A stretch of 64,000 bases of DNA from Pengzhenrongella sicca (GCF_017569225.1 NZ_CP071868.1:3038001-3102000), one strand, 5' to 3'; counted from the stretch's first letter, positions 54,214-63,692 are shown. Numbers and translations are program-made. The notes: generated by a model not told the origin, from the letters alone.

Positions 54214-56858
54214 CGGCCGCCTTTCGCGACCTCGGCGCGCCAGTCGCGGGGCTGGCGGCCGCGCCGGTCGCGGGGCCGGCGGCCGCTGCGGGACCCGTCG
54301 GAACCCTCGGGCTCGGGGGCAAGGGCGACTCCCTGGCCGCGCTGATCGCCGCCGGCTTCGACGTGCCCGCCGGCTTCGCCGTGACCACGACCGCCCTGCG
54401 CCAGGTCGTCGAGCACAACGGGCGGCGGGAGGCGGTCCTGGCCGCGCTCGGCCGCCTGGACCCGCACACGCTGCCCGAGGTCGTCGTCGACCTGGCGGCG
54501 GCGCTCGACGGGCTTGAGTGGCCGGCGCACCTGCTGGCCGAGCTGACCGAGCAGGTCCGCGAGCTCCGGGGAGTCCAGGGAGTCGGGGGCGGGCGCTTCG
54601 CGGTCCGGTCCTCCGCCCTGGCCGAGGACGGCGCCGCGCTGTCGTTCGCCGGCCAGTACCGGACCCTGCTCGAGATCGAGGCCGACGACGTCGCGGCCGC
54701 CGTGCTGGACTGCTACCGATCCCTGTTCGACGCGCACGTCCTGCACTACCACCTCGACCACGGGGTGCCCGTCGACCCGGACGCGATGACCGTCCTCGTC
54801 CAGCACCTGGTCGAGGCGGAGGTCTCCGGCGTCACGTTCACGGTCAACCCGGTGACCGGCCACGACACCGAGCTGGTGATCGAGGCCGTTCGCGGCCTGG
54901 GCGAGGACCTGGTCGCGGGGCGGGTCCGGCCCGTGCGCTACGTGCGGGACTGGTTCGGGCGCACGACCGCCACCATCGCCTCCGCGGCGGACCACCCGGC
55001 CGGCGGCCCGCTGTCCGACGCGCAGCTCGACGCCGTGGCCGACGTGTGCCTGCGCGTCCAGCGGCACTACGGCTTCCCCGTCGACGTCGAGTGGGCCATC
55101 GCGGACGACGCGGTCCGGCTGCTCCAGGCCCGGCCGATCACCCGGCTCGGCTATGCAGGCATCCGCGACCAGTGGACCACCGCCAACTTCAAGGACAGCG
55201 GGGTCTCGGCGACGGTGTGCGCCCCGTTCATGTGGAGCCTGTACGAGTACGTCTGGGAGGACTGGCTCCCGACGTACCTGCTCGACTCCGCGCTGCTGCA
55301 CCCTCGTGAGCTACGCCGTGTCGGCGACCTGTTCTACGGCCGGGTGTACTGGAACCTCTCGGTGGTCAAGCGCGCGATGGAGGTCGCGCCGGGGTACCGG
55401 GAACGCGCCTTCGACGCCGAGCTCGGGGTCAAGATCACCTACGCCGGCAACGGCACGGTCACGAAGCTCAGCCCGCGCACGCTGGCCCGGGTGGCCAAGG
55501 TGGCGCTGCGCCAGCGCGCGATCGTCGCCGCGCGCCGCGCGGCCGCGCCGGAATTGCTGACCGAGCTGCTCGGCCGGTACGACGCCCGCCTCGCCGAGCT
55601 CACCGGGGCCGCGAGCGCCGCGGACGTCAAGAGCCGCTGGCGCCAGGTCGTCGTCACCGACTACCACCGGAGCGAGGGCGTCTACTTCTGGCAGGTCTTC
55701 ATCAACCAGGTGCACCTGGCGCTCGACCGGGACGCGATCGCGTCGGTGGTCGGCCACGACGGGTACCTCGACCTGATCGCCGGCCTGGACGACGTCTCCC
55801 ACCTGCGCCCGTTCTACGACGCCTGGGCGCTCACCCGGCGGCTGCGCGCGGATCCGGACGCCCTGGCCTGGTGGCGAGGCACGGATCCCGACGAGATCGT
55901 CGCGGCCCTCGACACCGGGTCGCTCGAGCATCGGCTCGACGAGGCGCGGGCCATGATCGACCGCTTCGGCTACCACTCGGTGCGGGAGATCGACGTCACG
56001 CATCCCGACTTCGACGCCGACCACCGTCCGGTGGTCGCGATGATCCTCGACACGCTCGGCCTCGACGACGGCCATGACCCGCACGCCGATCGGCACCGCC
56101 TCACGCAGCGGCGCGCCGACACGCTCGCGCGCGCGCGGGCCCGGCTGGTCCGCCGGGTCGCTGGCCGCGAGGTGGGCCGACACCGGTACGCGGCGTTCGC
56201 CCGCCGCGTCACCCGTACCCGCCAGCTGCTGTGGTGGCGGGAGGAGTTCCGGGACTGCTCCACCCGCCAGTACCACCTGATCCGGGTGGCGTCCGTGCGG
56301 CTCGGCGAGGTCCTGGTCGCCGAGTCGGTGCTGGAGCGGGCCGACGACGTCTGGTACGCCAAGGCCTTCGACCTCGTAGCGTTCCTCGACGGGTCGATGA
56401 GCGCCGACGAGCTGCGCCGGCAGGTGTCCCGCAACCGCGCCTACTACGACTCGTTCCGCAACCACGCCCCCGAGAACGAGATCGGTCACGCCTTCGACGG
56501 CGCCGGGCAGGTGCTGCCGGAGACCCCGGGAGCCGTCCTCGGCATCGGCAGCAGCACCGGGTCGGTCACCGGCACCGCCCGCGTGATCACGGGCCTGGCC
56601 GACATCGGGCGGCTCAACCCGGGCGAGATCCTCGTCACCACGTTCACCGACACGGGCTGGGCGAGCAAGTTCGCGCTGATCTCCGGCGTCGTCACCGAGT
56701 ACGGCGGCATCCTGTGCCACGCTGCCACGATCTCCCGCGAGTACGGCATCCCGTGCGTGGTCGCGGCCACCGGCTGCACCACCCGGATCCCGGACGGAGC
56801 CACGATCCATGTCGACGGCCCCTCCGGCCAGATCATCGTCCTGAGCGAGGGCCGATGA
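54210..56858 (+). CDS. Dikinase-like protein with ATP-grasp and His domains (RPH architecture)
   Basis: 882 residues. N-terminal ATP-grasp domain beginning GLGGKGDSLAALIAAGFDVPAGFAV (glycine-rich PPDK type) with YRTLLEIEADDV and VSGVTFTVNP, and LLQARPITRLG closing the domain near residue 312; a large middle domain (about 320-760); and a C-terminal phosphohistidine domain with YGGILCHAATISREYGIP (catalytic His about 837; the usual Ser-His is Cys-His). The PEP-binding TIM barrel of PEP synthase is absent, so the order matches rifampin phosphotransferase, which phosphorylates a hydroxyl using ATP. The middle domain has no antibiotic motif I recognise; the substrate may be a lipid or prenol alcohol. 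Confidence 0.85.
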   Translation: MTAAFRDLGAPVAGLAAAPVAGPAAAAGPVGTLGLGGKGDSLAALIAAGFDVPAGFAVTTTALRQVVEHNGRREAVLAALGRLDPHTLPEVVVDLAAALDGLEWPAHLLAELTEQVRELRGVQGVGGGRFAVRSSALAEDGAALSFAGQYRTLLEIEADDVAAAVLDCYRSLFDAHVLHYHLDHGVPVDPDAMTVLVQHLVEAEVSGVTFTVNPVTGHDTELVIEAVRGLGEDLVAGRVRPVRYVRDWFGRTTATIASAADHPAGGPLSDAQLDAVADVCLRVQRHYGFPVDVEWAIADDAVRLLQARPITRLGYAGIRDQWTTANFKDSGVSATVCAPFMWSLYEYVWEDWLPTYLLDSALLHPRELRRVGDLFYGRVYWNLSVVKRAMEVAPGYRERAFDAELGVKITYAGNGTVTKLSPRTLARVAKVALRQRAIVAARRAAAPELLTELLGRYDARLAELTGAASAADVKSRWRQVVVTDYHRSEGVYFWQVFINQVHLALDRDAIASVVGHDGYLDLIAGLDDVSHLRPFYDAWALTRRLRADPDALAWWRGTDPDEIVAALDTGSLEHRLDEARAMIDRFGYHSVREIDVTHPDFDADHRPVVAMILDTLGLDDGHDPHADRHRLTQRRADTLARARARLVRRVAGREVGRHRYAAFARRVTRTRQLLWWREEFRDCSTRQYHLIRVASVRLGEVLVAESVLERADDVWYAKAFDLVAFLDGSMSADELRRQVSRNRAYYDSFRNHAPENEIGHAFDGAGQVLPETPGAVLGIGSSTGSVTGTARVITGLADIGRLNPGEILVTTFTDTGWASKFALISGVVTEYGGILCHAATISREYGIPCVVAATGCTTRIPDGATIHVDGPSGQIIVLSEGR

Positions 56859-57460
56859 TCCTCGGCAGCTGGCACCGCTCCGTGGTGCTCACGTACGTCG
56901 GCGCGGCGACGTCGGCGCTCGGCATGAGCCTGGCGATCAGCGGCCACCTTCGTGGCGCGGTGGCCGCCCTGGTGGTGGCCGGGCTGGCCGACCTCTTCGA
57001 CGGCCCGCTCGCCCGCGCCACCACCCGGACCGACGCGCAGCGCGCCTTCGGCGTCCAGGTCGACTCGCTGACCGACGTCGTCTCGTTCGTGGCGTTCCCC
57101 GTCGTCCTGGTCTCCGCCCTCGTCGGCGAGCCGTGGGTGGTGCCGGTGCTGGCGCTGTACACCGTCGCCGGCCTGGCTCGCCTCACGCACTTCACCGTCG
57201 CGGCGGGCGCCGACGACACGCCGCGCCAGTTCTTTCACGGCCTCCCGGTCACCTACGCGGCGCTCGTGCTGCCGCTGACCGCGCTACTGCGGCCGCACCT
57301 GGGCGCGGCGTTCGGCCCCCTCCTCGCGGCGGTCACCGCGGCGCTCGCCGTGCTGTTCGTCCTCGACGTGCCGGTCCCGAAGCCTGCGGGCGCGGCGTAC
57401 GCGGGGCTCGGCCTGCTGGCGGTGGCGACCCTCGTCGCGCTGGCCGTGGTCGGGATCTGA
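56855..57460 (+). CDS. pssA: CDP-alcohol phosphatidyltransferase (serine-type)
   Basis: 201 residues, about six helices. The catalytic motif D46-x2-D49-G50-x2-A53-R54, G66-x3-D70-x3-D74 is intact (DLFDGPLAR, then GVQVDSLTD), with 11 residues between R54 and G66. Position next to a decarboxylase makes serine the likely alcohol acceptor, giving phosphatidyl- or archaetidylserine. ATG at 56855 overlaps the preceding stop. Confidence 0.88.
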   Translation: MILGSWHRSVVLTYVGAATSALGMSLAISGHLRGAVAALVVAGLADLFDGPLARATTRTDAQRAFGVQVDSLTDVVSFVAFPVVLVSALVGEPWVVPVLALYTVAGLARLTHFTVAAGADDTPRQFFHGLPVTYAALVLPLTALLRPHLGAAFGPLLAAVTAALAVLFVLDVPVPKPAGAAYAGLGLLAVATLVALAVVGI

Positions 57461-58359
57461 TGGTCGACGTCTGGGATCGTCGCAGCGCGCGCACCTACAC
57501 CGAGCCCCAGGTCGCCGCCGGGGCGTTGCGCGCCCTGTACGGCACCCGCGGGGGCCGGCGGCTGCTGCCGGCGGCGACCCGCCGCCTGCTCTCGGAGCTG
57601 CTGGCCCTGAGCCGCCGGCGGCCACGGTCGGCGGCGAGCATCCCCGCCTTCTGCACCCGGTACGGCGTCGCGCTCGAGGACGCCGTCCGGCCGCCCGCGA
57701 CGGCGCGTCATCCGCAGGGGTGGACCAGCTTCGCCGACTTCTTCGTCCGCGACTGGGCGCCCGGCGCGCGGCCGGTCCCGGCCGATCCCGCCCTCCTGCT
57801 CAGCCCCGCCGACGGCAAGCTGCTGGTCGGCCCGATCGACGCCGGCCGCCGCCTGCAGGTCAAGGGCGTCTCGTATGCGCTCGCCGACCTGCTCGGCGGC
57901 GACGCGCTGGCCGACCGGTTCGCCGGGGGCACCTGGTTCGTCGTGCGGCTGACCGTCGACGACGCGCACCGGTACCTGCACGCCGCCTCGGGCCGCTGCG
58001 TGGCTCGCGGGCGGGCGGGCCGCGCGCTGCACACCGTCGGGCCGTGGGCGGCCGGGCGACCGGTGCTCGTCAGCAACCGGCGCTGGTACACGGTGCAGGA
58101 GACCGAGGCGCACGGCCTCGTCGCCCAGATCGAGGTCGGCGCGATCCTCGTGGGCCGGGTGCGCAACCACGACTGCGGCACCTGCCGGCGCGGCACGCCC
58201 AAGGGCCGGTTCGAGCTGGGCGGCTCGACCATCGTCGTGCTCTGCCAACGCGGGGCGGTCGCCCCCGACCCCGACCTCATCACCTGGTCCGCGCGCGGCG
58301 TGGAGACCCGAGTACGCGCCGGCGAACGGATCGGCATCGCCACAGGAGGCAACGCATGA
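57460..58359 (+). CDS. psd: Phosphatidylserine decarboxylase
   Basis: 299 residues. FFVRDWAPGARP, the SPADGKL block (D118), the HRYLH element (H170/H174), and the self-cleavage site GGST (254-257), where Ser becomes the pyruvoyl group. The beta chain would be residues 1-255 or so. No N-terminal helix, so probably peripheral at the membrane. Starts at a TGATG junction with pssA. The product is an ethanolamine phospholipid. Confidence 0.93.
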   Translation: MVDVWDRRSARTYTEPQVAAGALRALYGTRGGRRLLPAATRRLLSELLALSRRRPRSAASIPAFCTRYGVALEDAVRPPATARHPQGWTSFADFFVRDWAPGARPVPADPALLLSPADGKLLVGPIDAGRRLQVKGVSYALADLLGGDALADRFAGGTWFVVRLTVDDAHRYLHAASGRCVARGRAGRALHTVGPWAAGRPVLVSNRRWYTVQETEAHGLVAQIEVGAILVGRVRNHDCGTCRRGTPKGRFELGGSTIVVLCQRGAVAPDPDLITWSARGVETRVRAGERIGIATGGNA

Positions 58360-59285
58360 GCGTTTCAGAGGTCGTGGCCCCGACGTGGTTCGGGCGGGTC
58401 CGCACGTACCTGCGGGAGATGTTCCCGGTCGGGCCCCGCCTGCTCGTCGCGGCGATCCTCTTCTTCGAGATCTACTTCGTCCTGCTCCTCAACGAGGGCG
58501 TCACCGAGTTTCGCCTCGGCGCCGGGGAGCTCGTCGGCGCGTGGTCGGTCTTCGCCTTCCTGCTGGTGCTGCGGATCGCCGACGACCTCAAGGACGTCGA
58601 CGTCGACCTGCGGCTCTTCGCGCACCGGCCGCTGCCGTCGGGGCGGGTGCGCACCGCTGACCTGAGGGTGCTGCTGGGGATCGTCGTGGCGGTCACGACG
58701 GTGCTCAACGTCGCGTTCATGAACAACCTGCCGTACTTCGCGCTGCTGTTCGGCTACGGCACCGCGATGAGCCTGTGGTTCTTCGCGAAGAGCAAGATCC
58801 AGCCCAACCTCTTCCTCGCCCTGATCACGCACAACCCGGTGCTGATGGTGCTGAACGTCTACATCCTCAGCTTCGGCGTGATCAAGTACGGCCTGGACCC
58901 GTTCAGCCTCACCACGTTCCTGCTCGCGTGGACGATGTATTTCCCGGGCCTGATCTGGGAGGTCGCCCGCAAGATCCGGGCGCCCCGCGACGAGACCGCG
59001 TACGTCACGTACTCCAAGCTGTGGGGCTACCAGAAGGCGGCGCGGTTCGTCCTGCTGCTGATCTGGCTCGACGTCGCCACGAACGTCGCCCTCGTGTTCG
59101 CCGTGTCCCGGCTCGCGCTGATCCCGCTCGCCCTCAACGTGCTCTGGATCACGCGCACGATCCTGCGCTGGCGCCGCGACCCCGACGCGTTCGCGATCGC
59201 GCCCGCGGTCGACCGGTACACATACACGGTGGAGGGTCTGATGGTGGTGGCGGTGGCCACGTACCTGACGCTCGGGTACTTCTGA
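58356..59285 (+). CDS. UbiA-family prenyltransferase-like protein
   Basis: 309 residues with about eight helices. The first Asp-rich motif is ADDLKDVDVD (D76, D77, D80, D82, D84), followed by RPLPSGRV, both typical of UbiA enzymes. The second motif is degenerate, GLIWEVARKIRAPRDE with TYSKLWGYQKA, which suggests a distinct subfamily. In archaea a UbiA member adds the second geranylgeranyl chain to glycerol-1-phosphate ether lipid. AGGAGG seven bases before the ATG. It overlaps psd by four bases. Confidence 0.88.
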   Translation: MSVSEVVAPTWFGRVRTYLREMFPVGPRLLVAAILFFEIYFVLLLNEGVTEFRLGAGELVGAWSVFAFLLVLRIADDLKDVDVDLRLFAHRPLPSGRVRTADLRVLLGIVVAVTTVLNVAFMNNLPYFALLFGYGTAMSLWFFAKSKIQPNLFLALITHNPVLMVLNVYILSFGVIKYGLDPFSLTTFLLAWTMYFPGLIWEVARKIRAPRDETAYVTYSKLWGYQKAARFVLLLIWLDVATNVALVFAVSRLALIPLALNVLWITRTILRWRRDPDAFAIAPAVDRYTYTVEGLMVVAVATYLTLGYF

Positions 59286-61534
59286 TGGGGCTGGGCGGGA
59301 AGGCGGCGGGCATGGCCTGGCTGCGGGAGGCGGGCGAACGGGTGCCGCCGTACTTCGTCGTCGGGCTGGCGCCGGGCGCGGTGCCGCCCGAGGAGGCGCT
59401 GGCCGTCTTCGACCGGACGTTCGCCGCGACCGAGACCGTCGCGGTGCGCTCGTCGGCGCACGACGAGGACGGGCCGCTCAGCCGGGCGGGGCACTACCTC
59501 ACGAGGCTCGACGTCGCGCGAGCCGAGCTGCCGGCCGCGGTCGCCGCGGTGCTGGCCAGCGTCGGCGACGGCGCCGCGGTGGTGCAGCGGATGGTCCCGG
59601 CGGAGCTGTCGGCCGTCCTGTTCACCGCCAACCCGTTGGGACTGCGCAACGAGTCGGTGGTCACCGTGGCTGCGGGCGTCGGGACCGCCGTGTCCGACGA
59701 GACGCCGGCGACGACCGGGTACGTCAACCTCACCGACGGCCAGGCCTGGACCGAGTCCCCGCCGGGCGCCCCGGACCTGCCGGGCTGGCTGCTGGACGAG
59801 GTGGTGGCGACGGGCCGGCGGCTCGAGCTCCTCGCCGGTCACCCCCTCGACGTCGAGCTCGCCGTGCTCGGCCGCGAGGTCTGGGTGCTCCAGGCCCGCC
59901 CGATCACGACCCTGGGCGACGGCCCGTCGGTGACGCTCGACTCGTCGAACATCGTCGAGTCCTACCCGGGGCTCGTCTCCCCGCTCACCGCGTCGTTCGT
60001 CCCGCTGGCGTACGAGGGCGTGTTCGCCAGCCTCGCGCAGCGGATCACCCGGGACCCGCGCGTGGTCGCCGCGTACGCGGAGACGGTCCGCACGATGGTC
60101 GCGGCCCACTCCGGGCGCATGTACTACCGCATCGACAGCTGGTACCGGCTGATGCAGCTGGCCCCCGCCTCCCGCTGGTACATCCGGGTCTGGCAGGACT
60201 CGCTCGGCGTCACCGACCGCGAGTACGACGAGCCGCCGATCGCGCTGAGCCGGCTCGCTCGGCTCCGGGTCGGGATGCGGCTGCTGCGCGAGCTGGCCGC
60301 CGCTCCCGCCGGGCTCGTCGCGCTGCGAGCAACCGTCGAGGCCGAACGGGAGTCATTCCCGGCCCGGCTCGCCGCGTGCGCCCGCCCGTCCGAGCTCGGC
60401 GCGGAGTTCGAGCGGCTGCACACCCTGCTGTTCAGCCGGTGGGACGTCACGCTGCTCAACGACGTGCGCGCCTTCGTCTTCCCCGCCCTGGTCGAGAGGT
60501 GGCTGACCCTGCGTCGGGATCGCGACCCGGCCGGGCGCACCCGGGCCCTGGTCTCGACCGGGGCGCTCGAGAGCCTGCAGCCCCTGCTGGCTCTGCGCCG
60601 GTTCGTGGCCGACGCCCCGCCGGAGCTCGCCGCGATGGACGACGACGCCGCGCGGGCGTACGTCGCCGGCGCGGGCGAGCTCCCGGCCCGGCTCCGCGCC
60701 TACCTGGCGGACTACGGGGACCGCTGCTTCGAGGAGCTGAAGCTCGAGTCGGTGACGCTGCGCCAGGACCCGGCCCTCCTGGTCACGCTCCTGGTCGCGG
60801 GCACGCTGGGTCCGATCGCCGAACCCGCGCCGACGACGCACCCGCGCGACCCGGTGCTCCGGCTGCTCGTGTCGCGGGCCCGGGCCGCGATCGCCGGCCG
60901 GGAGTCGTCCCGGCTGGATCGGACGCGGGTCTACGGGATGGCCCGCGACCTCGTCGTCCGCAGCGGCGAGCTCGCCGACCAGGCCGGGCGGCTCGACGAC
61001 CCGCGCGAGGTGTTCTGGCTCACGCTCGACGAGGCGTTCAGCGACGAGGGCGACCGGCGCGGGGAGATCGCCGCCCGGCGCCGCGACCAGGCGGCGTTCG
61101 CGCTGCTCCCCCACTACCGCCGGCTGGTGTTCACCGGCGAGCCGTTCGACCGGCGCCCCGCGGGCTCGGTCGCGCTCGCCGCCGCCGTCGACGCCACCCC
61201 GGGGCGCTTCACGGGGACCGCGGTCTCCGGCGGCACGACCACGGGCTCGGTGCGAATCGTCACCGATCCCGCCGCCGTGCGGCCGGACGCCGGCGACGTG
61301 CTCGTCACCACGATGACCGACCCGGGGTGGGTGTTCCTGCTCGCCGGGGCGAGAGCGGTGATCGCCGAGCGCGGATCGCCCCTGAGCCACACCGCGATCG
61401 TCGCGCGCGAGCTCGGCGTGCCGATGGTCGTCGGGGTGCACCAGGCGACCCGGCTGCTCCGGGACGGCGACGTGGTCGAGGTGGACGGCACCGCCGGGAT
61501 CGTGCGGCTCATCGACCGGGAACCGGCACGGTGA
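59285..61534 (+). CDS. Second dikinase-like protein (RPH architecture)
   Basis: 749 residues. N-terminal ATP-grasp (MGLGGKAAGMAWLRE; VQRMVPAELSAVLFTANP; VWVLQARPITTLG), a middle domain with SSNIVESYPGLVSPLTASF, and a C-terminal domain with ERGSPLSHTAIVAREL (His about 702). PEP-barrel absent, as in the sister gene, but this one keeps the classic Ser-His. Two related dikinases in one operon suggest two phosphoryl transfers or two substrates. Starts at a TGATG overlap with the UbiA gene. Confidence 0.85.
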   Translation: MGLGGKAAGMAWLREAGERVPPYFVVGLAPGAVPPEEALAVFDRTFAATETVAVRSSAHDEDGPLSRAGHYLTRLDVARAELPAAVAAVLASVGDGAAVVQRMVPAELSAVLFTANPLGLRNESVVTVAAGVGTAVSDETPATTGYVNLTDGQAWTESPPGAPDLPGWLLDEVVATGRRLELLAGHPLDVELAVLGREVWVLQARPITTLGDGPSVTLDSSNIVESYPGLVSPLTASFVPLAYEGVFASLAQRITRDPRVVAAYAETVRTMVAAHSGRMYYRIDSWYRLMQLAPASRWYIRVWQDSLGVTDREYDEPPIALSRLARLRVGMRLLRELAAAPAGLVALRATVEAERESFPARLAACARPSELGAEFERLHTLLFSRWDVTLLNDVRAFVFPALVERWLTLRRDRDPAGRTRALVSTGALESLQPLLALRRFVADAPPELAAMDDDAARAYVAGAGELPARLRAYLADYGDRCFEELKLESVTLRQDPALLVTLLVAGTLGPIAEPAPTTHPRDPVLRLLVSRARAAIAGRESSRLDRTRVYGMARDLVVRSGELADQAGRLDDPREVFWLTLDEAFSDEGDRRGEIAARRRDQAAFALLPHYRRLVFTGEPFDRRPAGSVALAAAVDATPGRFTGTAVSGGTTTGSVRIVTDPAAVRPDAGDVLVTTMTDPGWVFLLAGARAVIAERGSPLSHTAIVARELGVPMVVGVHQATRLLRDGDVVEVDGTAGIVRLIDREPAR

Positions 61535-62583
61535 TCGCCGAGGTTCGCACCCCGGAGCAGCGCTCCGCCTTCGTCCGGCTGCCGGCACGGCTGAACCGGC
61601 GCGGGACGTACGAGCAGGCGGGGCCGGCCGAGTCGGCCCTGCTGGCGGGGACCCACCCGCTCAGCGGCACCCTCACCCTGCGAGCGTGGCTCGCGGTGCG
61701 CGGCGGCGACGTCGTCGGCCGGATCGCCCTGACCACCTACCCCGGCGACGAGCGCACCGGGTACGTCGGGTTCCTCGAGGCCACCGACGACCTGAGCGCG
61801 GCGGAGCTGTTCGACGCGGCGGCGCAGGCGAGCGCGCTGGAAGGTCGCACCGCGCTCGTCGGGCCGGTCGACGCCTCGTTCTGGTGGCGGTACCGGCTCA
61901 AGGTCACCGGCTTCGACGAGCGGCCCTACTTTGGTGAGCCGCTCAACCCGCCGAGCCACGTCCGCTGGTGGCAGCAGGCGGGGTACGCGGAGACGGATCG
62001 CTATCGCAGCGCCTACACCGTCCGCCCCGGCCGCCACCTTGTCGTCCCGCGATTCGAGCAGCGCGCGAGGCTCTTCGCGGCGCGCGGGTTCGAGGTCCGC
62101 GCCCCCCGGCCGGCCGAGTGGGACGACCTCCTGGGCGACCTGTTCGGCCTGCTGGGCGAGCTGTACGCGGACTTCCCGACGTACCGGGCCATCTCGGCGC
62201 AGACGTTCCGGGAGCTGTTCGCGCCGATGCGGCAGATCGCCGACTTCTCGGTGCTGCGCATGGCCTACCGCGACGGCCTACCGGTGGGGTTCCTCGTCGC
62301 CTTCCCCGACTACGGGGTCGGCCTGGCGTCGGCGTCCCGGCCCCGGCAGCTGGCCACGCTGGCCCGCCATCGCTGGCGCAGCGATCGCTACGTCCTGCTC
62401 TACCTCGGGGCGCGGCACCCCGGTCTCGGCTCCGCGCTGATGCACTCGTTCAGCCTGGAGATGGTCCGGCGCCGGGCCGCGGTGATCGGCGCCCTCTCCC
62501 ACGTCACCAAGCCCACCGCCGGCTACGCCGCCGCGCAGGTCCGGGCGCGCAGCGACTACCTCCTGCTCCGCCGAGAGCTGTGA
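61531..62583 (+). CDS. GNAT-fold protein, YghO-like
   Basis: 350 residues. N-terminal part (about 15-180) has the block FWWRYRLKVTGFDERPYFGEPLNP, which resembles the YghO family of GNAT proteins, then AGYAETDRYRSAYTV; the C-terminal half (about 215-345) is a second GNAT-like unit with LGARHPGLGSALMHSF. In this context it may transfer an acyl group to an amino head group, but that is inference. GTG overlaps the second dikinase stop. Confidence 0.7.
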   Translation: MIAEVRTPEQRSAFVRLPARLNRRGTYEQAGPAESALLAGTHPLSGTLTLRAWLAVRGGDVVGRIALTTYPGDERTGYVGFLEATDDLSAAELFDAAAQASALEGRTALVGPVDASFWWRYRLKVTGFDERPYFGEPLNPPSHVRWWQQAGYAETDRYRSAYTVRPGRHLVVPRFEQRARLFAARGFEVRAPRPAEWDDLLGDLFGLLGELYADFPTYRAISAQTFRELFAPMRQIADFSVLRMAYRDGLPVGFLVAFPDYGVGLASASRPRQLATLARHRWRSDRYVLLYLGARHPGLGSALMHSFSLEMVRRRAAVIGALSHVTKPTAGYAAAQVRARSDYLLLRREL

Positions 62584-62723
62584 TCCGGCGCCGGCAACCT
62601 GCCCTCCTCGCCGCGATGGCGTCGCCTAAGTCGCCGCCGCGCGGTCGATCTGCCACCCTTGCCGAAGCCGACTGCGACACCCGCGCCGCGCCGCATGCAG
62701 ACCGCTTGCTCCGGAGGAGGATC

Positions 62724-63692
62724 GTGAACGAGACCGTGACCGCGACGGATGCCGTGCCTGCCGAGACCAGCGCCGCCGGTGAGGCCGCGGGCGCACGTGG
62801 CCCGCTCCCCACCGCGGTGATCGTCAACCCCGTGCGCGTCGACGACATCCCCGCCCGGCGGCGCGCGATCGAGTCCGAGCTCGCGGCGGCCGGCTGGCCC
62901 GCGCCGCTCTGGCTGGAGACGACGGCGGACGAGCCCGGCGCGAGACAGGCCCGCGACGCGGTCGACGCCGGAGCCCAGGTCGTGTTCGTCTGCGGTGGCG
63001 ACGGCACCGTGCGGTCCTGCATCGAGGGGCTCGCCGGGACGGAGGTCGCGCTGGCTGTGCTGCCCGCGGGTACCGGCAACCTGCTGGCGACCAACTTCGG
63101 TGTACCGACCGACACCGCGGCGGCCGTGCGCCTGGCCACCCACGGCGGGCGCCGCCGGATCGACGTCGGCGACGCCGGCGGGCAGGGATTCGCCGTGATG
63201 GCCGGCATGGGCTTCGACGCGGCGCTCCTGGATGACGCCTCGACCAAGCTCAAGGCGGTGATCGGGGCGCCGGCCTACGTGCTCTCCGCCGTCAAGCACC
63301 TGCGGGACCGCCGGATGCACGTGCAGATCACCCTCGACGACGCCGCGCCGTTGCGCCGGCGGGCACGCACCGTCGTGATCGGCAACGTCGGCCGCCTGCA
63401 GGGCGGCGTCCGGCTGCTCGCCGACGCCGAGCCCGACAACGGCCAGCTCGAGGTCGCGATCCTCGCCCCCCACACGTGGCACCACTGGGTCACCCTCCTC
63501 TGGGGCGTGCTGCGCCGCCACCGAGACGTCGCGCACATGGAGATCCTGCGCGCCGCGCGCATCATCGTCACCAGCGACCGGGACCAGCCCCGCCAGCTCG
63601 ACGGCGACGTGATCGAACCCGGTCGCACGCTCACCCTCAGCGTGCGGCCCGGCGCCCTGGAGCTGTGCGTGCCGCGCCCCGACGGGGCCTGA
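62724..63692 (+). CDS. Diacylglycerol kinase-like lipid kinase (YegS/DagK family)
   Basis: 322 residues. The nucleotide site is FVCGGDGTVRSCIEG, with VLPAGTGNLLATNFGVP and the C-terminal domain with NVGRLQGGVRLLADAEPDNGQLEVA. GTG at 62724 has GGAGGAGG immediately upstream and is preferred over the open frame from 62580. The 140 bp gap to the GNAT gene contains nothing I recognise, but the orientation and the lipid theme tie it to the cluster. Phosphorylates a lipid hydroxyl. Confidence 0.9.
   Translation: MNETVTATDAVPAETSAAGEAAGARGPLPTAVIVNPVRVDDIPARRRAIESELAAAGWPAPLWLETTADEPGARQARDAVDAGAQVVFVCGGDGTVRSCIEGLAGTEVALAVLPAGTGNLLATNFGVPTDTAAAVRLATHGGRRRIDVGDAGGQGFAVMAGMGFDAALLDDASTKLKAVIGAPAYVLSAVKHLRDRRMHVQITLDDAAPLRRRARTVVIGNVGRLQGGVRLLADAEPDNGQLEVAILAPHTWHHWVTLLWGVLRRHRDVAHMEILRAARIIVTSDRDQPRQLDGDVIEPGRTLTLSVRPGALELCVPRPDGA

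Noticed and set aside
54210-56858. Assigning the first dikinase as a rifampin-resistance gene
   Set aside because: The fold order fits but no antibiotic resistance motif is visible and it is translationally coupled to lipid-synthesis genes.
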